24,494 nucleotides of DNA from Paramacrobiotus richtersi (taxonomy: Eukaryota; Tardigrada; Eutardigrada; Parachela; Macrobiotidae). This document shows positions 1 to 9,377 of the stretch, in pieces; the first letter of the stretch is position 1; every line of letters starts with the position of its first letter. The stretch lies in assembly GCA_034698045.1 (NCBI GenBank), contig JAQGAU010000730.1, forward strand, positions 1 to 24,494, in the 5' to 3' direction. The notes beneath the pieces are model-generated. The model did no database searches. It was not told where the DNA came from and was given only the letters and a program-made list of their open reading frames with translations. The position numbers were made by a program, and so were the translations under genes.

Positions 1-1615
1 TGGCTTCGCGAACCGTATCTTCGTTTAGCCACGCCTCCGTACTGTATCGAGATTCGCTTCGAATTCGAGACCCACCCCTAGTATCCTGCTTGTAAACTGT
101 AGTGTAACTATGTAGGTTTTGTGATTCACTAGAACGTTAATTTGTGTCAGTTACTTCGGATACTATATTGGCAGTGAAATCAGCGCAGGCAAGCGTATTA
201 TTTTCACTGCTGTAAAACTTAAAGTTTTTTGGAGCACCATATTGATATGTTGTGGACTGAAAGATCTGTCGTATCTTACCACTATAGTCCAGGAACCAAT
301 CTCAACCCCAGGATATCCTGTGTATGCATCAAACGCCTTCATGGTGCCGTAGTTGTAACTAAATGGCCCGACACGGCATCCTCCCATGAAATCGTGTTCC
401 GGGCTCAGATCTATAAACACTGATCCATTGCTCGGGAACATACCAAGACAATAGATTGCTCCCGATAGTTCGTAACGAATCTGACCATCCCCGCAGCCCT
501 ATCAAGATACAGAAGTTTGTCACTTATCTTGCGCGAGAGAATGGCGCAGATGCCGGGAATAACATAACCACATCGTAGTCAGTGTTGTAATATACGAGCT
601 ACTTATTATAATGGCGTGGAAAACGTCTCGTGCTCGATACTTTCTAAGTTCTGAAGGTTCCATGAGCTGATATTTATTCGCTACCTTGTTGACTGCCAAG
701 TGTTTACGTTGACCTTTCTATACACACGGTAACACACCCACTCAGACAAAACGTCTTAGTAACAAAAACTACGAAAATTCTTACGGATATATGTGGCGGT
801 GATAGAATGATTTGATTGCATCCGGTAGCATAGTAGATTCCGCCATTTGGAATGAAATAGGTGACTGCAATATACAACTGCACTATATTTGATAAACTGA
901 ACGCTATATCACGGTGCCAGCTTTAGTGCAGGCTTAGCGTTATAAAATAAAAAGAACACGCTGGCACAGGGTGTAGTAAATTTTCAACTGTACTGTGTCT
1001 CTACATACCGCAGAACCATCATAGATTCATAGTTATGGAATTAATGCACGGTAACGTCGTTTCGTTTTCGAGATTATTAGAGAACGCACTTACCAGCACA
1101 AGTCGATGGCGGCGTGCTTGTTGTCGTAGTTCCACCGCAGTATGAGATATCGGTAGTGTCTACCTGCAATGGTTGCAGTGAACTGTGTTTCTGATTTTTT
1201 TGCTTTATGTGACAGTCTTATGAAATTCTAAGTGTTACAACCACATATAGCTGAAATTCAGTAAACAGAAAAGCGCCATCGATGCTGCCACCGCTTGCAC
1301 TTAGTGCCGTTTTATGCGCCGTGTACATGCAAGCCGTAAAAGGGCCAACAAAAAGTTGTTGCATACCATTATCTGCGAGTTGGCTAGGTGTTGTCCGGTC
1401 CAATTGTCAACAACAAGCAGGTTGCCGTAATAAGCAACTCCGGGTCCGACGCCACAACCCATTCCCTGAGGGTCGAAAACCACTGTTCCGTCAATTTGTG
1501 AGTAAGCGCATGGCATACCGGACAGTTGAAAAGCTAGTCGTCCAGGCTCGCAGTACTGCAAGGTCACAAAAGTAAAAACACACAGTGCAAAATATGCTAT
1601 GTTATATACGCGCAT
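1..1615 (-). CDS. Secreted protein with two copies of a Cys/aromatic domain (3' end off the window)
   Basis: Exon 1 (1367-1615, ATG at 1615, 83 codons, phase 0 out, donor ATG|GTATGC) encodes a signal peptide (MRVYNIAYFALCVF...) followed by a domain starting CEPGRLAFQLSG with a GCGVGPGVAYYG core. Exon 280-498 (phase 0 in and out, donor GTG|GTAAGA) encodes a second copy starting CGDGQIRYELSG, with GGCRVGPFSYNYG in the matching place. The two copies align by eye. A Thr-rich exon at 1094-1163 (YCGGTTTTSTPPSTCAG, donor G|GTAAGT) looks like the linker, but its length leaves phase 1 where the next exon needs phase 0, so an unseen small exon or another splice site is likely. A further open phase-0 exon runs from 85 off the left edge. 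I know no named family for this domain. Introns 86-279, 499-1093 and 1164-1366 hold nothing else I can support. Confidence 0.5.
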
Positions 1616-1869
1616 TCCATTATAAATTTCCCATACAGAAAATTTGCGGAAGCCAACAGTAATTAGAATCGCGTCCCGTATAGCGACTACGTGGCACCCC
1701 CATAGTTGCTACGTCTAATTAAATCTTCTCCTCTTTACCTAAGCTTTAGTGCTTTCCATGACCACTCAACATGATTTCGTCTACGCCAGAAGGTTGGTTC
1801 ACAATAAGCTGTATGATTTATACTTTTAAAGTTCCTTATACCTGCATCTCATATTACAAGTATATCGTC

Positions 1870-2221
1870 CCAAGCCGCATATTTGCACATATTTAAGAGT
1901 GAGCTGAAAATGTAGTGCTAAACATACACACACACACAGGGTTTTTTTTTATTTGGAAGGTTATAGACGATGAATAGGTATGAATTTTGAAAGTTATGAA
2001 TGCGTGAGTTGGCGTAACATAGCCGTCTACGGAAATCTGATCAAGATTGTTATCTTGCTTCCCCATAGACCGCTATGTTGCAGCTTACGCACTCATAACT
2101 TTCAAAATTCATAACTATTCATCGTTTATAACCTTCCCAGTAAAAACAATTGCCCTATGATCAGTATGTTTAGCACTACATTTTCAGCTCACTCTCATAT
2201 CTGTGCGAATATGCGGCTTGG
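1870..2221. mobile_element. Fold-back (MITE-like) element
   Basis: This is a 352-bp imperfect inverted repeat. It begins CCAAGCCGCATATT and ends AATATGCGGCTTGG. The left arm (to about 2040) matches the reverse complement of the right arm (from about 2060) over roughly 150 bases, including GTGAGCTGAAAATGTAGTGC and GAATTTTGAAAGTTATGA, leaving a loop of about 20 bases. There is no coding capacity. No target-site duplication is certain, because the flanks differ. It lies between the partial secreted gene and the orphan exon at 2260-2333. Confidence 0.75.
1925..1938. repeat. CA microsatellite in the left arm of the fold-back element
   Basis: A run of about seven CA dinucleotides, followed by a T tract. 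The opposite arm has non-repetitive sequence here, so the tract probably expanded after the element formed. Confidence 0.7.
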
Positions 2222-2259
2222 AGGGGTCTACTTTGTTAATGAAATGCTCCGGTACTTAC

Positions 2260-2333
2260 GCCATTTGTAGTTGCAGCGTATATGTACTGCACTCCACACA
2301 CAGCAGGGCGAAACGGTCCATAGTTAATCGACA
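2260..2333 (-). CDS. Orphan internal exon related to the neighbouring secreted-domain genes
   Basis: A 74-nt exon with acceptor TTTGTAG at 2334-2335 and a perfect donor GGC|GTAAGT. It is phase 1 in and phase 0 out. It reads SINYGPFRPAVCGVQYIYA then ATTNG. The GPF...C/Y...Y.A.TG pattern resembles the ends of the domain copies at 280-498 and 1367-1615. No partner exons were found with confidence. The ORF ending at 2800 finishes in phase 0 and so does not join. From 2334 to 2799 I see no supported gene. It could be part of a gene whose other exons are very short, or a relic. Confidence 0.35.
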
Positions 2334-2799
2334 CTACAAATTAAGCAGATTACGTAGAATCTGTTAAACCAAATCACCCAGTACATTATTTTCCCAAACA
2401 TATCAGGCGGAGCTCAGCAAATCGCTGTAAAATGACCAAACATACGAAGATATCGCCCCGCACTCATTGCAAAGGAAGTACCCATAAGGCGAACGAAGAC
2501 AGCAGTTGTTTAAAAAACGCAGTGCCAACCACCGCGTCCTTCTGTAACGTCATGTGATCATCTGTTTCATGGTATGTGTATTTACTACTTAATTGTAACG
2601 TGGCGATATCTTTTTAAATTCCCTTACCTTTTTTGTTTTGAGAGGAGTTCAAATGGCCGTTAAACACGAAATTCTATAAATTTGAATTCTTTAACTGTTA
2701 ATAAGCATTACGATATAATATATGACAGAATAGTAATTACTGCTACTTAGTATGTTATCTAATAGACTGCACAGCTAACAGTTAGTGAAAGTTCCATAA

Positions 2800-3258
2800 T
2801 TACATGTCATGTACCTGCCATTCGTAAACCCGCCAAAACAAAAACTGTTGCAGCGCGACATTTAACTCGGTACAACATACTGCGCTCTGCGCTGTAATTT
2901 TTGGATACAATGCTCTAGGCAGTGTTCTACCTTGGCAGTCTAACATAGACGTTGTCGTAGTCGAGGGTGTACTAGATGTTATGGGATCGAGCGGGCCCGC
3001 CCCAGGATAGTTCACAATGATGTTGTTGACTATGTTGATGGGAGAGCCCCCTCCACATCCACCGCATCCTCCTCCACATCCGCCGCATCCTCCTCCACCC
3101 CCTAAAGCCGCCCAAAATCCCGCAAAACCACCGCCGGGCGAGTTGTGTGAATTCCAGGGCGATTCGGCAGAACTAAAAGAGCCACTCTGGCCTTGCGCAT
3201 TGGCAAGGTTATGACTTAGTATAAAAAAGGTCACTGAAGCTATACTAGCGAACAACAT
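2800..3258 (-). CDS. Secreted Gly/Cys-rich protein
   Basis: An open frame of 152 codons with an ATG start. Residues 1-21 form a clear signal peptide ending ANA-Q. Residues about 52-72 are a glycine/cysteine run built on GGCGGGCGGCGGG. Then come a hydrophobic stretch and a Thr/Ser linker (STPSTTTTS) like the one in the gene to its left, and a Cys-containing tail (CCTELN...) that may be a divergent version of the neighbourhood domain. A donor-like CAG|GTACAT lies five codons before the stop, so the gene may continue in a further exon instead of ending at 2800. Low-complexity Gly/Cys segments are seen in structural extracellular proteins, but function here is unknown. Confidence 0.55.
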   Translation of the reverse strand: MLFASIASVTFFILSHNLANAQGQSGSFSSAESPWNSHNSPGGGFAGFWAALGGGGGCGGCGGGCGGCGGGSPINIVNNIIVNYPGAGPLDPITSSTPSTTTTSMLDCQGRTLPRALYPKITAQSAVCCTELNVALQQFLFWRVYEWQVHDM

Positions 3259-3728
3259 TGTATTGCCTTTTTAGCTCAAATCCAAAACTGTTTATTTTCT
3301 GTAGCAAGCAACTCGCTCATGTTCTGTAGAAAATGTGATGGGGTTTGCTTTTGTAGTAAAATCACCCCCACTTTGCGCAGTGGATTGCCGTAATGTCAAA
3401 ATTTACGACATTTAATGTTCTCGTTGAAGAATCTGTCAGTTAAACTTGTGTTTTATGTCTGGAAATACGATAAACAGCGTCTGCATCCGATGTGCCGTAC
3501 TGCGCGAAATCACGGGAAATATAAACCATAAAATCTAGCTCGCTGGCGTCAGTGGAAGCATTTCACGTCAGCAGTTGTTTGTTTTACCGTGTTAACAGTA
3601 AAAAGATGTACGTATATCAGTGCGCAGTACATGCATGCATGTACAGACATGAAACCAAACTTATATATTCCCATAAAACCGCTCTTATGCGGCTGTGGGA
3701 CTGTAAAACAGCAAAATGATGCTGAGCG
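3259..3728. other. Intergenic, no gene seen
   Basis: No long frame and no convincing exon on either strand. A perfect palindrome at 3627-3644 is listed separately. Confidence 0.5.
3627..3644. repeat. 18-bp perfect palindrome
   Basis: GTACATGCATGCATGTAC equals its own reverse complement. It sits about 85 bases past the stop of the 3729-4214 gene. It could be chance, a binding site or a cruciform-forming sequence. Confidence 0.6.
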
Positions 3729-4214
3729 TTAAATTATGGCATAGACATCGTAAAATACGAAGGATCCCGCGAGATACTTGTTATACGTGAGAATACCGCA
3801 CCCGTATTTTGAGCAGAGATTCTGCCTCACAAGCTGGGAGGTGAGCTCTGAGTAATGGCTAAAAAAGCAGCGCTCATTCCAAGAGTCTGTGAGCACCAGA
3901 AGAATGTACACAAGTGAGTGCCTACTAAAAAAAAGTTTATTACCGTTGTAACCAGCTTGGAAATTATACTGAATCGAATTTGTTTGAATACGTGTTAGCT
4001 CAAATAATTTTCACAAAATGCCATTTGGCAAACGGTAACTGAGAACGGTACTATTGGTACGAGTTTCTTATATCGTTTCAGTGGTTGCATTTTTCGCCGT
4101 TTTGTCCAAGAATGTCCTTTGTTTCAGTCTGACTCGTGTTTTCTCAAGAAAATACGAAGAACAGCCAGTTTTGCAGCGTGTCAACACAGTCAGCAAAATG
4201 ATAACACAGTTCAT
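3729..4214 (-). CDS. Small secreted protein of the Cys/aromatic domain group
   Basis: Two exons. Exon 4156-4214 has an ATG at 4214 and a signal peptide (MNCVIILLTVLTRC), phase 2 out, donor TTC|GTATTT. Exon 3729-3924 has acceptor TTTTTTTTAG, phase 2 in, and ends in TAA. The product is about 84 aa. The second exon carries ERCFFSHY, then a KYGCGILTYNKYLAGSF core and an F.D.Y ending. These line up with MPCAYSQ...GCGVGPGVAYYGN...VDNW and GGCRVGPFSYNYG...FDAY in the gene at 1-1615. The first-exon link rests on matching phase and the signal peptide. A start within the downstream exon is less likely because that frame has no early ATG. Function unknown. Confidence 0.5.
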
Positions 4215-4441
4215 GGGACCAAGACTGGATTGATAATTAAATCATAACCGGTCCACCGAAGGGCTTATTGCGACACAAAGCTTCAGGATTTCTTGTGAGG
4301 CTTAATGCTGACAAAATTCGTGATAAAAACGATCGGTAGTTATGCAGTTTGGACACGTTTGAACCCCCGCTCAGTTCTCTTGCTTAGTTCGCGGTACATT
4401 CAGTTGGCAGTATTTTCGTCTGTCCAACTTATACAACCGTC

Positions 4442-5606
4442 ATGGATTCCAGGGTGTGTTGCTTAGGCGTTGTTTTATCGTTTTTGGTTACGCCATATAT
4501 TTTTGGAGTCGGTAAGCTTCGAAAACGAAGAGAAATGAAGTACATTATGTTAAAAAATCACCATGATGCTGAATTTTTTCTCCGTTGACGGTAGATGGCT
4601 GCTCGATGTTCTTCCAAGATGCCTGCAAGGTTTGTGGGTCTATCAGTCGATGACGAAAGCTTTATCAGACGCTTAAAACTATATAAATACAGCCGAAAAA
4701 ACACTGTCGCGTACGGTGTTGGAAAAAAATGTGAAAATGCATTTTTTTTTCAGGACGTCGAATGTCCAAACGGAAACAAATGCACGAGTTTTTCGAGCTA
4801 CTGGTGTGCAAATAGGACGGGATCGGTTTGCCTCCCTCGTGGACGGTGCGACAAAAATCGTAACAAGTTGATCAACCGCGTTTTGCTTTGCAATATGCTG
4901 CTATGCATGTCGTGCGGTCTTACCAATTACTAATCGATCCACGCAATATCAACGAGATTTTTGCATTTTCAGATCCCTGCAAAGTGAGTTTAACGGCTCT
5001 TGCTCAAATATTTCGTCATCCAACAGAATTATTTGAGATTTTATCCAGATATTCCGCATCATGACTCACTGTACTTTGTAACTTTTGGACTAGACTGCAA
5101 AATGCTCGAGCAAAGAGAAATGCGTTCTGATAATTGACGATTGCAAAAAGATAGGTGGTTACAATTTCCATTCTCAATGCAACGGTAAGAAGTCGGTTTT
5201 GACAGCTTCTGAATTTATGGTCACTGATGAGCGATGGAAGTACGTACCGTCATCGGCACCATTATCATATCTGTTATTTAAACTACGTGCGCTGTTAACT
5301 GGTTACTGGTACTGTGGAAAGACCCGTCAACTGCCAGATATACAGATGCATCCAAGAACATTTCCAGTTGTCAATTTACTACTCACGGCATTTGATCTTG
5401 TGCTTTTCAAGCGAACAGCAACAAATAATTCTGTGCTGTACATTTGTTCCGTAGAAATGAAACGCAAAGGATCGTGTCCTAACCCGGACAAGGTTCGCAG
5501 TACGACAACCAGCTGTGCTAACACCTGCGACGACGATTCGACATGTGAAACGGGCGCCAAATGTTGCCCGGGAGGTCCATTCGGAAACGTCTGCGTTCAC
5601 GCGTGA
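4442..5606 (+). CDS. Secreted WAP-type Cys-rich protein, six exons
   Basis: Exons are 4442-4511, 4595-4629, 4754-4859, 4973-4983, 5094-5184 and 5455-5606. All phases agree, giving about 154 aa. The ATG at 4442 (context ACCGTCATGG) starts a signal peptide (MDSRVCCLGVVLSFLV...). Two spaced-cysteine modules follow (DVECPNGNKC...CLPRGRC and PCKTAKCSSKEKC). The last exon is a WAP-like four-disulfide core: GSCPN, SCANTCDDDSTC, AKCC, NVC. A WAP domain normally has eight cysteines. Here seven are present, and the one expected in a CG pair after KCC is replaced (PFG). WAP proteins are usually secreted protease inhibitors or antimicrobial or matrix proteins, so that role is inferred. The donors after exons 2 and 3 (GTTTGT, GTAACA) are weak. 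Exon 4 is only 11 nt. Confidence 0.7.
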
Positions 5607-5777
5607 AACTATAGTTTCACATTTACGCTGGTTAACTGAGATTTTTTCTTGCCTACTTGATGGCTGTTTGGTTTGAATGGTTTACGATTAATTGTAAACC
5701 TGCAATAACGCTAGCAGGTTGCCACGGGGATGTCGTGTTAATTAGTGTACTTTTTGCAAGTTTTAAAGTTTAATTTT

Positions 5778-6004
5778 TTATCGACAACGGTCGCACAAAG
5801 AACAAACTCTACAAGGCGGTATCAAATGCCTTTGCGTTTTCCCGTATTGTAATTTTGGTTCACATTGCAACCTGGACGGTGTACTCGTACAGACGGTATT
5901 CCTATAAGTACTTTTATTTGCTACTCGTCGCTTTGGCGCACACAGAAACTGATTAGCATCGCAAGTGCACCTATTGACATAAGTAGGAGCGACTTTGACG
6001 ACAT
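5778..6004 (-). CDS. Very small secreted Cys-rich peptide
   Basis: The ATG at 6004 starts a strong signal peptide (MSSKSLLLMSIGALAMLISF). Exon 1 is 5925-6004, phase 2 out, donor GA|GTAGCA. Exon 2 ends with TAA at 5778 and carries PCRVCSLCDRCR at its C terminus. Two acceptors fit the phase: CCGTCCAG (exon 5778-5871, 53-nt intron, about 57 aa) or TTATAG (exon 5778-5901, only a 23-nt intron, about 67 aa). The 53-nt intron is more plausible given intron sizes nearby. The mature peptide would be about 30-45 aa with five or six cysteines. Antimicrobial or signalling roles are possible but unproven. Confidence 0.45.
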
Positions 6005-6526
6005 TTCCGGCTCGGAATTCTTGGCGAAGAACCGACAATTATTTACTGGATTACTGGTACGCCAGTCAGCTGAGCCGATTTCTAACGCTAATAGCTCTAC
6101 CAGCTTGATAGTTTTAAGACGAAACCATCGTTTTAGTTAATTGTTTTGTATGGATATATGTATAAGCAGTTAATAAAAGATGAAGAATATATATTAATTT
6201 TCCTGTGTAACTCGCGGTTACGTTGTGTGTAGGACCCAAAATCCTTGTATCTGTACGCATACACGCTTACCGAAGGCTCACTCAAAGGGCATTAATTTTT
6301 ATCAAAAACAAATTTCGGAACAACATGTCTGAACCTTGCAATCACAAAATGTCTTGTTTCACATCGCCGAAAACATTTTGCTGTCTCAGAGCAGTCATTG
6401 ATGCAATTGATGCAGTACTGTTTAATGTTTACTTATTTGTTAGTGCAGCTACGGGTAACAGAAATGCGTCAATTTCGGAAATGTTAGCAGATATATGAAA
6501 AAATAGAAAGCGACTTGAAAAAGTAT
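6005..6526. other. Intergenic, with one weak plus-strand frame
   Basis: A plus-strand frame (6223-6498, with an internal ATG at 6325 before SEPCNHKMSCF) has a few clustered cysteines (SCF...FCCL). It has no signal peptide and no clear exon partners. An AATAAA-type sequence lies near 6172 on the plus strand. Not called as a gene. Confidence 0.3.
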
Positions 6527-6532
6527 TTTATT
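6527..6532 (-). terminator. Probable polyadenylation signal AATAAA
   Basis: On the minus strand this reads AATAAA, about 120 bases past the TGA of the 6652-7422 gene. Confidence 0.45.
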
Positions 6533-6651
6533 ATCGAACACAGTACTAGTATACGCTTGTGTATAATCGTCGATTGGCGCGGAGTAAGTAACCATTCGCA
6601 GAGGAGAAAACCACAAGAATGTATGGTTTCGCTTGGCAGAACAGGTCAGCG

Positions 6652-7422
6652 TCAGTCGGCCTTTACCGCGGGAAACACCACAATATCCGCTTCGCCCCAG
6701 CGCAGAAGTACTCCGCAGATGAATGGCTTATTTTTAAACTGGCAGTTGTATCCATCCACGAAATGACTGAAGAAACGGCTATCCGCGAGACTTGACGCCA
6801 CAGCCATGTTGCACTCTTTCTTCACCACCATGACGCCGCTCCACGCCAATCGCACAGAAAACAGATACTGCTTCAGTTCGGTCTGCCAGAAAATTCCCGC
6901 GTTGCGAATTCCCCTGACCCATGTTCCAGTGGGAGTTTGCGGGTCGTTATAATGGCTTTGGCTCGTGAATTCTTTCACCTTTTGTTTCACCTCAGCTATT
7001 TCCACTTTCGGGTTGGGCGTGGCCTGAATCTCACCGTCACTCTTCCACGCGACGACAGCGTTCCATCTGGGCGATTGCAGTACTAGCAGGCCTGATTCCT
7101 TGCCATGCAGCGCGCTGGGTTTGGTTGCGATCATTTGGTTAAAAGGGTCACTGCATTCGTGGTTATACAACGCTACCTTCCAGTTGACAGAATCATATTT
7201 GATTGACAAATGGTCGGTTAAATTCGAAGCGGCCGATTCGGTGCTGTAATCTATCGCATTATACAGCAGTAACTGGGATCGAATATCCGCTGCGAGTTGT
7301 TGAGAAAGGTCGTCTGCTTTCCAATCGACATTTGCAACAACAGTGGCAGCAAGGCAAAACGTCGCTAACACAAAGGTCATCAAAGCGATTGTGTGGACAC
7401 CAGTCATTCTCAGTTTCGCCAT
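6652..7422 (-). CDS. Intronless secreted protein, unknown family (256 aa)
   Basis: A single uninterrupted frame with an ATG at 7422 (context AAATATGGCG) and a TGA at 6652. Residues about 8-30 are a typical signal peptide (TIALMTFVLATFCLAATVVA). The mature part has one likely N-glycosylation site (NLTD) and four cysteines, in HEC, KEC, YNC and FIC, enough for two disulfides. It is rich in Trp and hydrophobic beta-type segments (LLVLQSPRWNAVVAWKS; VRLAWSGVMVVKKE; DIVVFPAVKAD at the end). I do not recognise a family. The intron-free structure stands out among its neighbours and might mean a retrocopy or recent gene birth. GC content looks higher than the flanks. Confidence 0.75.
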   Translation of the reverse strand: MAKLRMTGVHTIALMTFVLATFCLAATVVANVDWKADDLSQQLAADIRSQLLLYNAIDYSTESAASNLTDHLSIKYDSVNWKVALYNHECSDPFNQMIATKPSALHGKESGLLVLQSPRWNAVVAWKSDGEIQATPNPKVEIAEVKQKVKEFTSQSHYNDPQTPTGTWVRGIRNAGIFWQTELKQYLFSVRLAWSGVMVVKKECNMAVASSLADSRFFSHFVDGYNCQFKNKPFICGVLLRWGEADIVVFPAVKAD

Positions 7423-8303
7423 ATTTACAGAATATTACTGTAATATGAGTGCGGTTATAATCGATTTCAGGCGAAAACCAGTTATATATTATGTCTTCCG
7501 GAAATGAACACTGGCCGATTTCTGAGACCGACTGACAACTGTTACATATGTACCGATAAGAATCCAGCAAGCCCACTGATTATAATAATGCTGTCATTGG
7601 CAATGCAAACGAAAACATGTTTGCAGATTTTTAGGTGGGCCTAACCTGACCTTCGGTCCTTCTTTGTTCATCTGAATTTAGGATCAGTTTCCTGTTTATT
7701 TGGCTTTGATATACAACCAAGGACAATTATACACCGCTGTACCTTGAATTTCTGTCTGTAGAGCTTTTAGATCACCGTTTCCTGCCATTTTTTCATGCGA
7801 TAGCAGTATTAACTTACAGATCATAATGACACTGATAACATAATCGGTGAAAGCAGGCATGCGTTTGTTTTGCAGCAAAGGTCATTGCTAAGTTTTGAAA
7901 AACAGACGCTCGTATTAAAATATACAGTAAGGATGTTTTCATTGTTTTTATTTTTGTGTTAATCAATCAAAACGATCCCAATGCTTGTTCTCTTTACCAC
8001 TGTACTGTATTTATGCCAGAATTCTGAAGTATTGTATGTGACTTTACGGATGAGAAAGTGCATAGTTATCTGTCAGCTTTGTGGCCACGCGTTTTCGGCC
8101 GCGTTTTGTAAACTATCTCGTCGGTTTTTTTCCAACGTTCATTTCAGCTTAATAATATGACAACTTGAACGTACGCAAGATCAAATATAAATTTAGGTGT
8201 TATAGATCGCACAGTTAGAAATATGAAGACAAGCAAAAGTCTATGGCTTGCTGCATAAAATTTTGATTTACAAGTACTTTGGCTAAAAGAACCCAAGATG
8301 ATG
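7423..8303. other. Intergenic with fragmentary minus-strand coding signals
   Basis: Just upstream of the previous gene, a minus-strand frame reads YRYICNSCQSVSEIGQCSF and on, ending about 7440-7570; no exon structure was found. At 7696-7878 another minus frame contains a good donor (ATCT|GTAAGT near 7818) and may hold an exon. Neither could be tied to a gene. From 7880 to 8303 I see nothing. Confidence 0.3.
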
Positions 8304-8973
8304 TTACACGTCTGCATCAGCATGATCTGGAGCGCTACCAGGGTTTGTACCGTTCTTCGTCCTCTTGATCGGTCTCCTGCTTGCTACCTTGCCTTTCCGC
8401 TTCTGTAAAGAGTACGCCAAAACATCACATCAGAATTTTATAGAACTGATTTGCGTGTAAATACCTGTCTCTGTGTGATTTTAGCTGCCATCCGGACGAA
8501 TTTTTCCTTAATAGCGGGATCCGTTATTGTCCATTGTTTCGCCAGTTCTTGATCGATTTCTACGGAACCGAGAGACGGATGATTGGCTTGCATCCGTGGA
8601 CGCTCCTCCTCGCAGAACAAAGAAAATGCGGTTCTGTACAGATAATGAATTTAACCGAACGCTGTGTTTCCTTTATCGGACGAAAGTAGAAAGGTCATTT
8701 TGCCACAATAAGCGGCTAACTTACGTTCCATCGCTTCCTGTTTGTGTTCGAACATTGGAGCTTGTTGTCGGGATATCCTGTTTTAAGACGTGTAGAACTT
8801 TATTTGGGTTAGTTACGAATGAAAATAATTTTGAAAGTGATACGTACATCAGGTGGTGGCGGGGCAGGAGCCAGCGGAGGAGTCGGTGGGGGTGTGTGTT
8901 CTCGAGGCGCTGGGTTTGGATTATGCACTCGCACCGGCATGCGACAGGTTTTGCGGGCAATTTGACACCGCAT
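8304..8973 (-). CDS. HMG-box protein with Pro-rich N terminus and basic tail
   Basis: Four exons with fully matching phases: 8848-8973, 8725-8777, 8465-8633 and 8304-8402, about 148 aa. The ATG at 8973 has A at -3. Residues about 22-42 are proline-rich (PPPTPPLAPAPPPPD). The third exon holds an HMG-box: AFSLFCEEERPRMQANHP, then EIDQELAKQW and KEKFVRMA, matching the aromatic/FxxE-R/NHP, LAxxW and EKxxxxxA pattern of the fold. The box is short at its N side (the usual P-x-x-P lead is missing) and the third helix is brief. The last exon is very basic (KRKGKVASRRPIKRTKK-like), a likely nuclear signal or DNA-binding tail, then an acidic end. Role inferred: nuclear chromatin or DNA-bending protein. 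Splice sites are strong (GTACGT, GTAAGT, TTTACAG). Confidence 0.7.
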
Positions 8974-9377
8974 ACTTTCGGACCGATTCAATACGAAATC
9001 AGTTGATTCTGGGCGAAACTGTTTTTGGTTTTAACTGCTTCGGTTTATCGGTGAATTTCTTAAGAGTGTTGATTATTTATGATACCGGCTTTTGTAATGA
9101 ATATCCTTGGAAAATTGACGGAAGTGACCCTCTGAATTAACAACACTATGGCAACACAAATGTCAAAACCAAGAATGATATAAATACTGTGTTTGCTAAT
9201 GTGTAATAGCATAAAACTTACAGAATTTAATTATGTATGCTACTGTGTAGGCAGAGCTTATAGCAGTAACAGTAATTTAGGTCGCCAAATCAGGCAAGAC
9301 AAAAGTTAATCATCAATGTATAGCAGAACAGCACAACGATCCTGAAAAAATTAAGGGACAATACATTATAAATGAAC
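8974..9377. other. Intergenic, no gene seen
   Basis: Spacer between the HMG-box gene and the stop of the astacin/CAP gene. No exon was supported on either strand. Confidence 0.5.

Noticed and set aside
3017-3214. Plus-strand frame rich in His and Pro
   Set aside because: Exact complement of the Gly/Cys repeat of the minus-strand gene.
5199-5454. Coding continuation upstream of the WAP exon
   Set aside because: The frame is open but lies between a good donor (G|GTAAGA) and a good acceptor (TTCCGTAG) with matching phase, and lacks domain-like sequence.
8721-8991. Long plus- and minus-strand frames across the GC-rich proline segment
   Set aside because: They are shadows of the HMG-box gene exons; only the frame with matching donor GTACGT and phases was kept.
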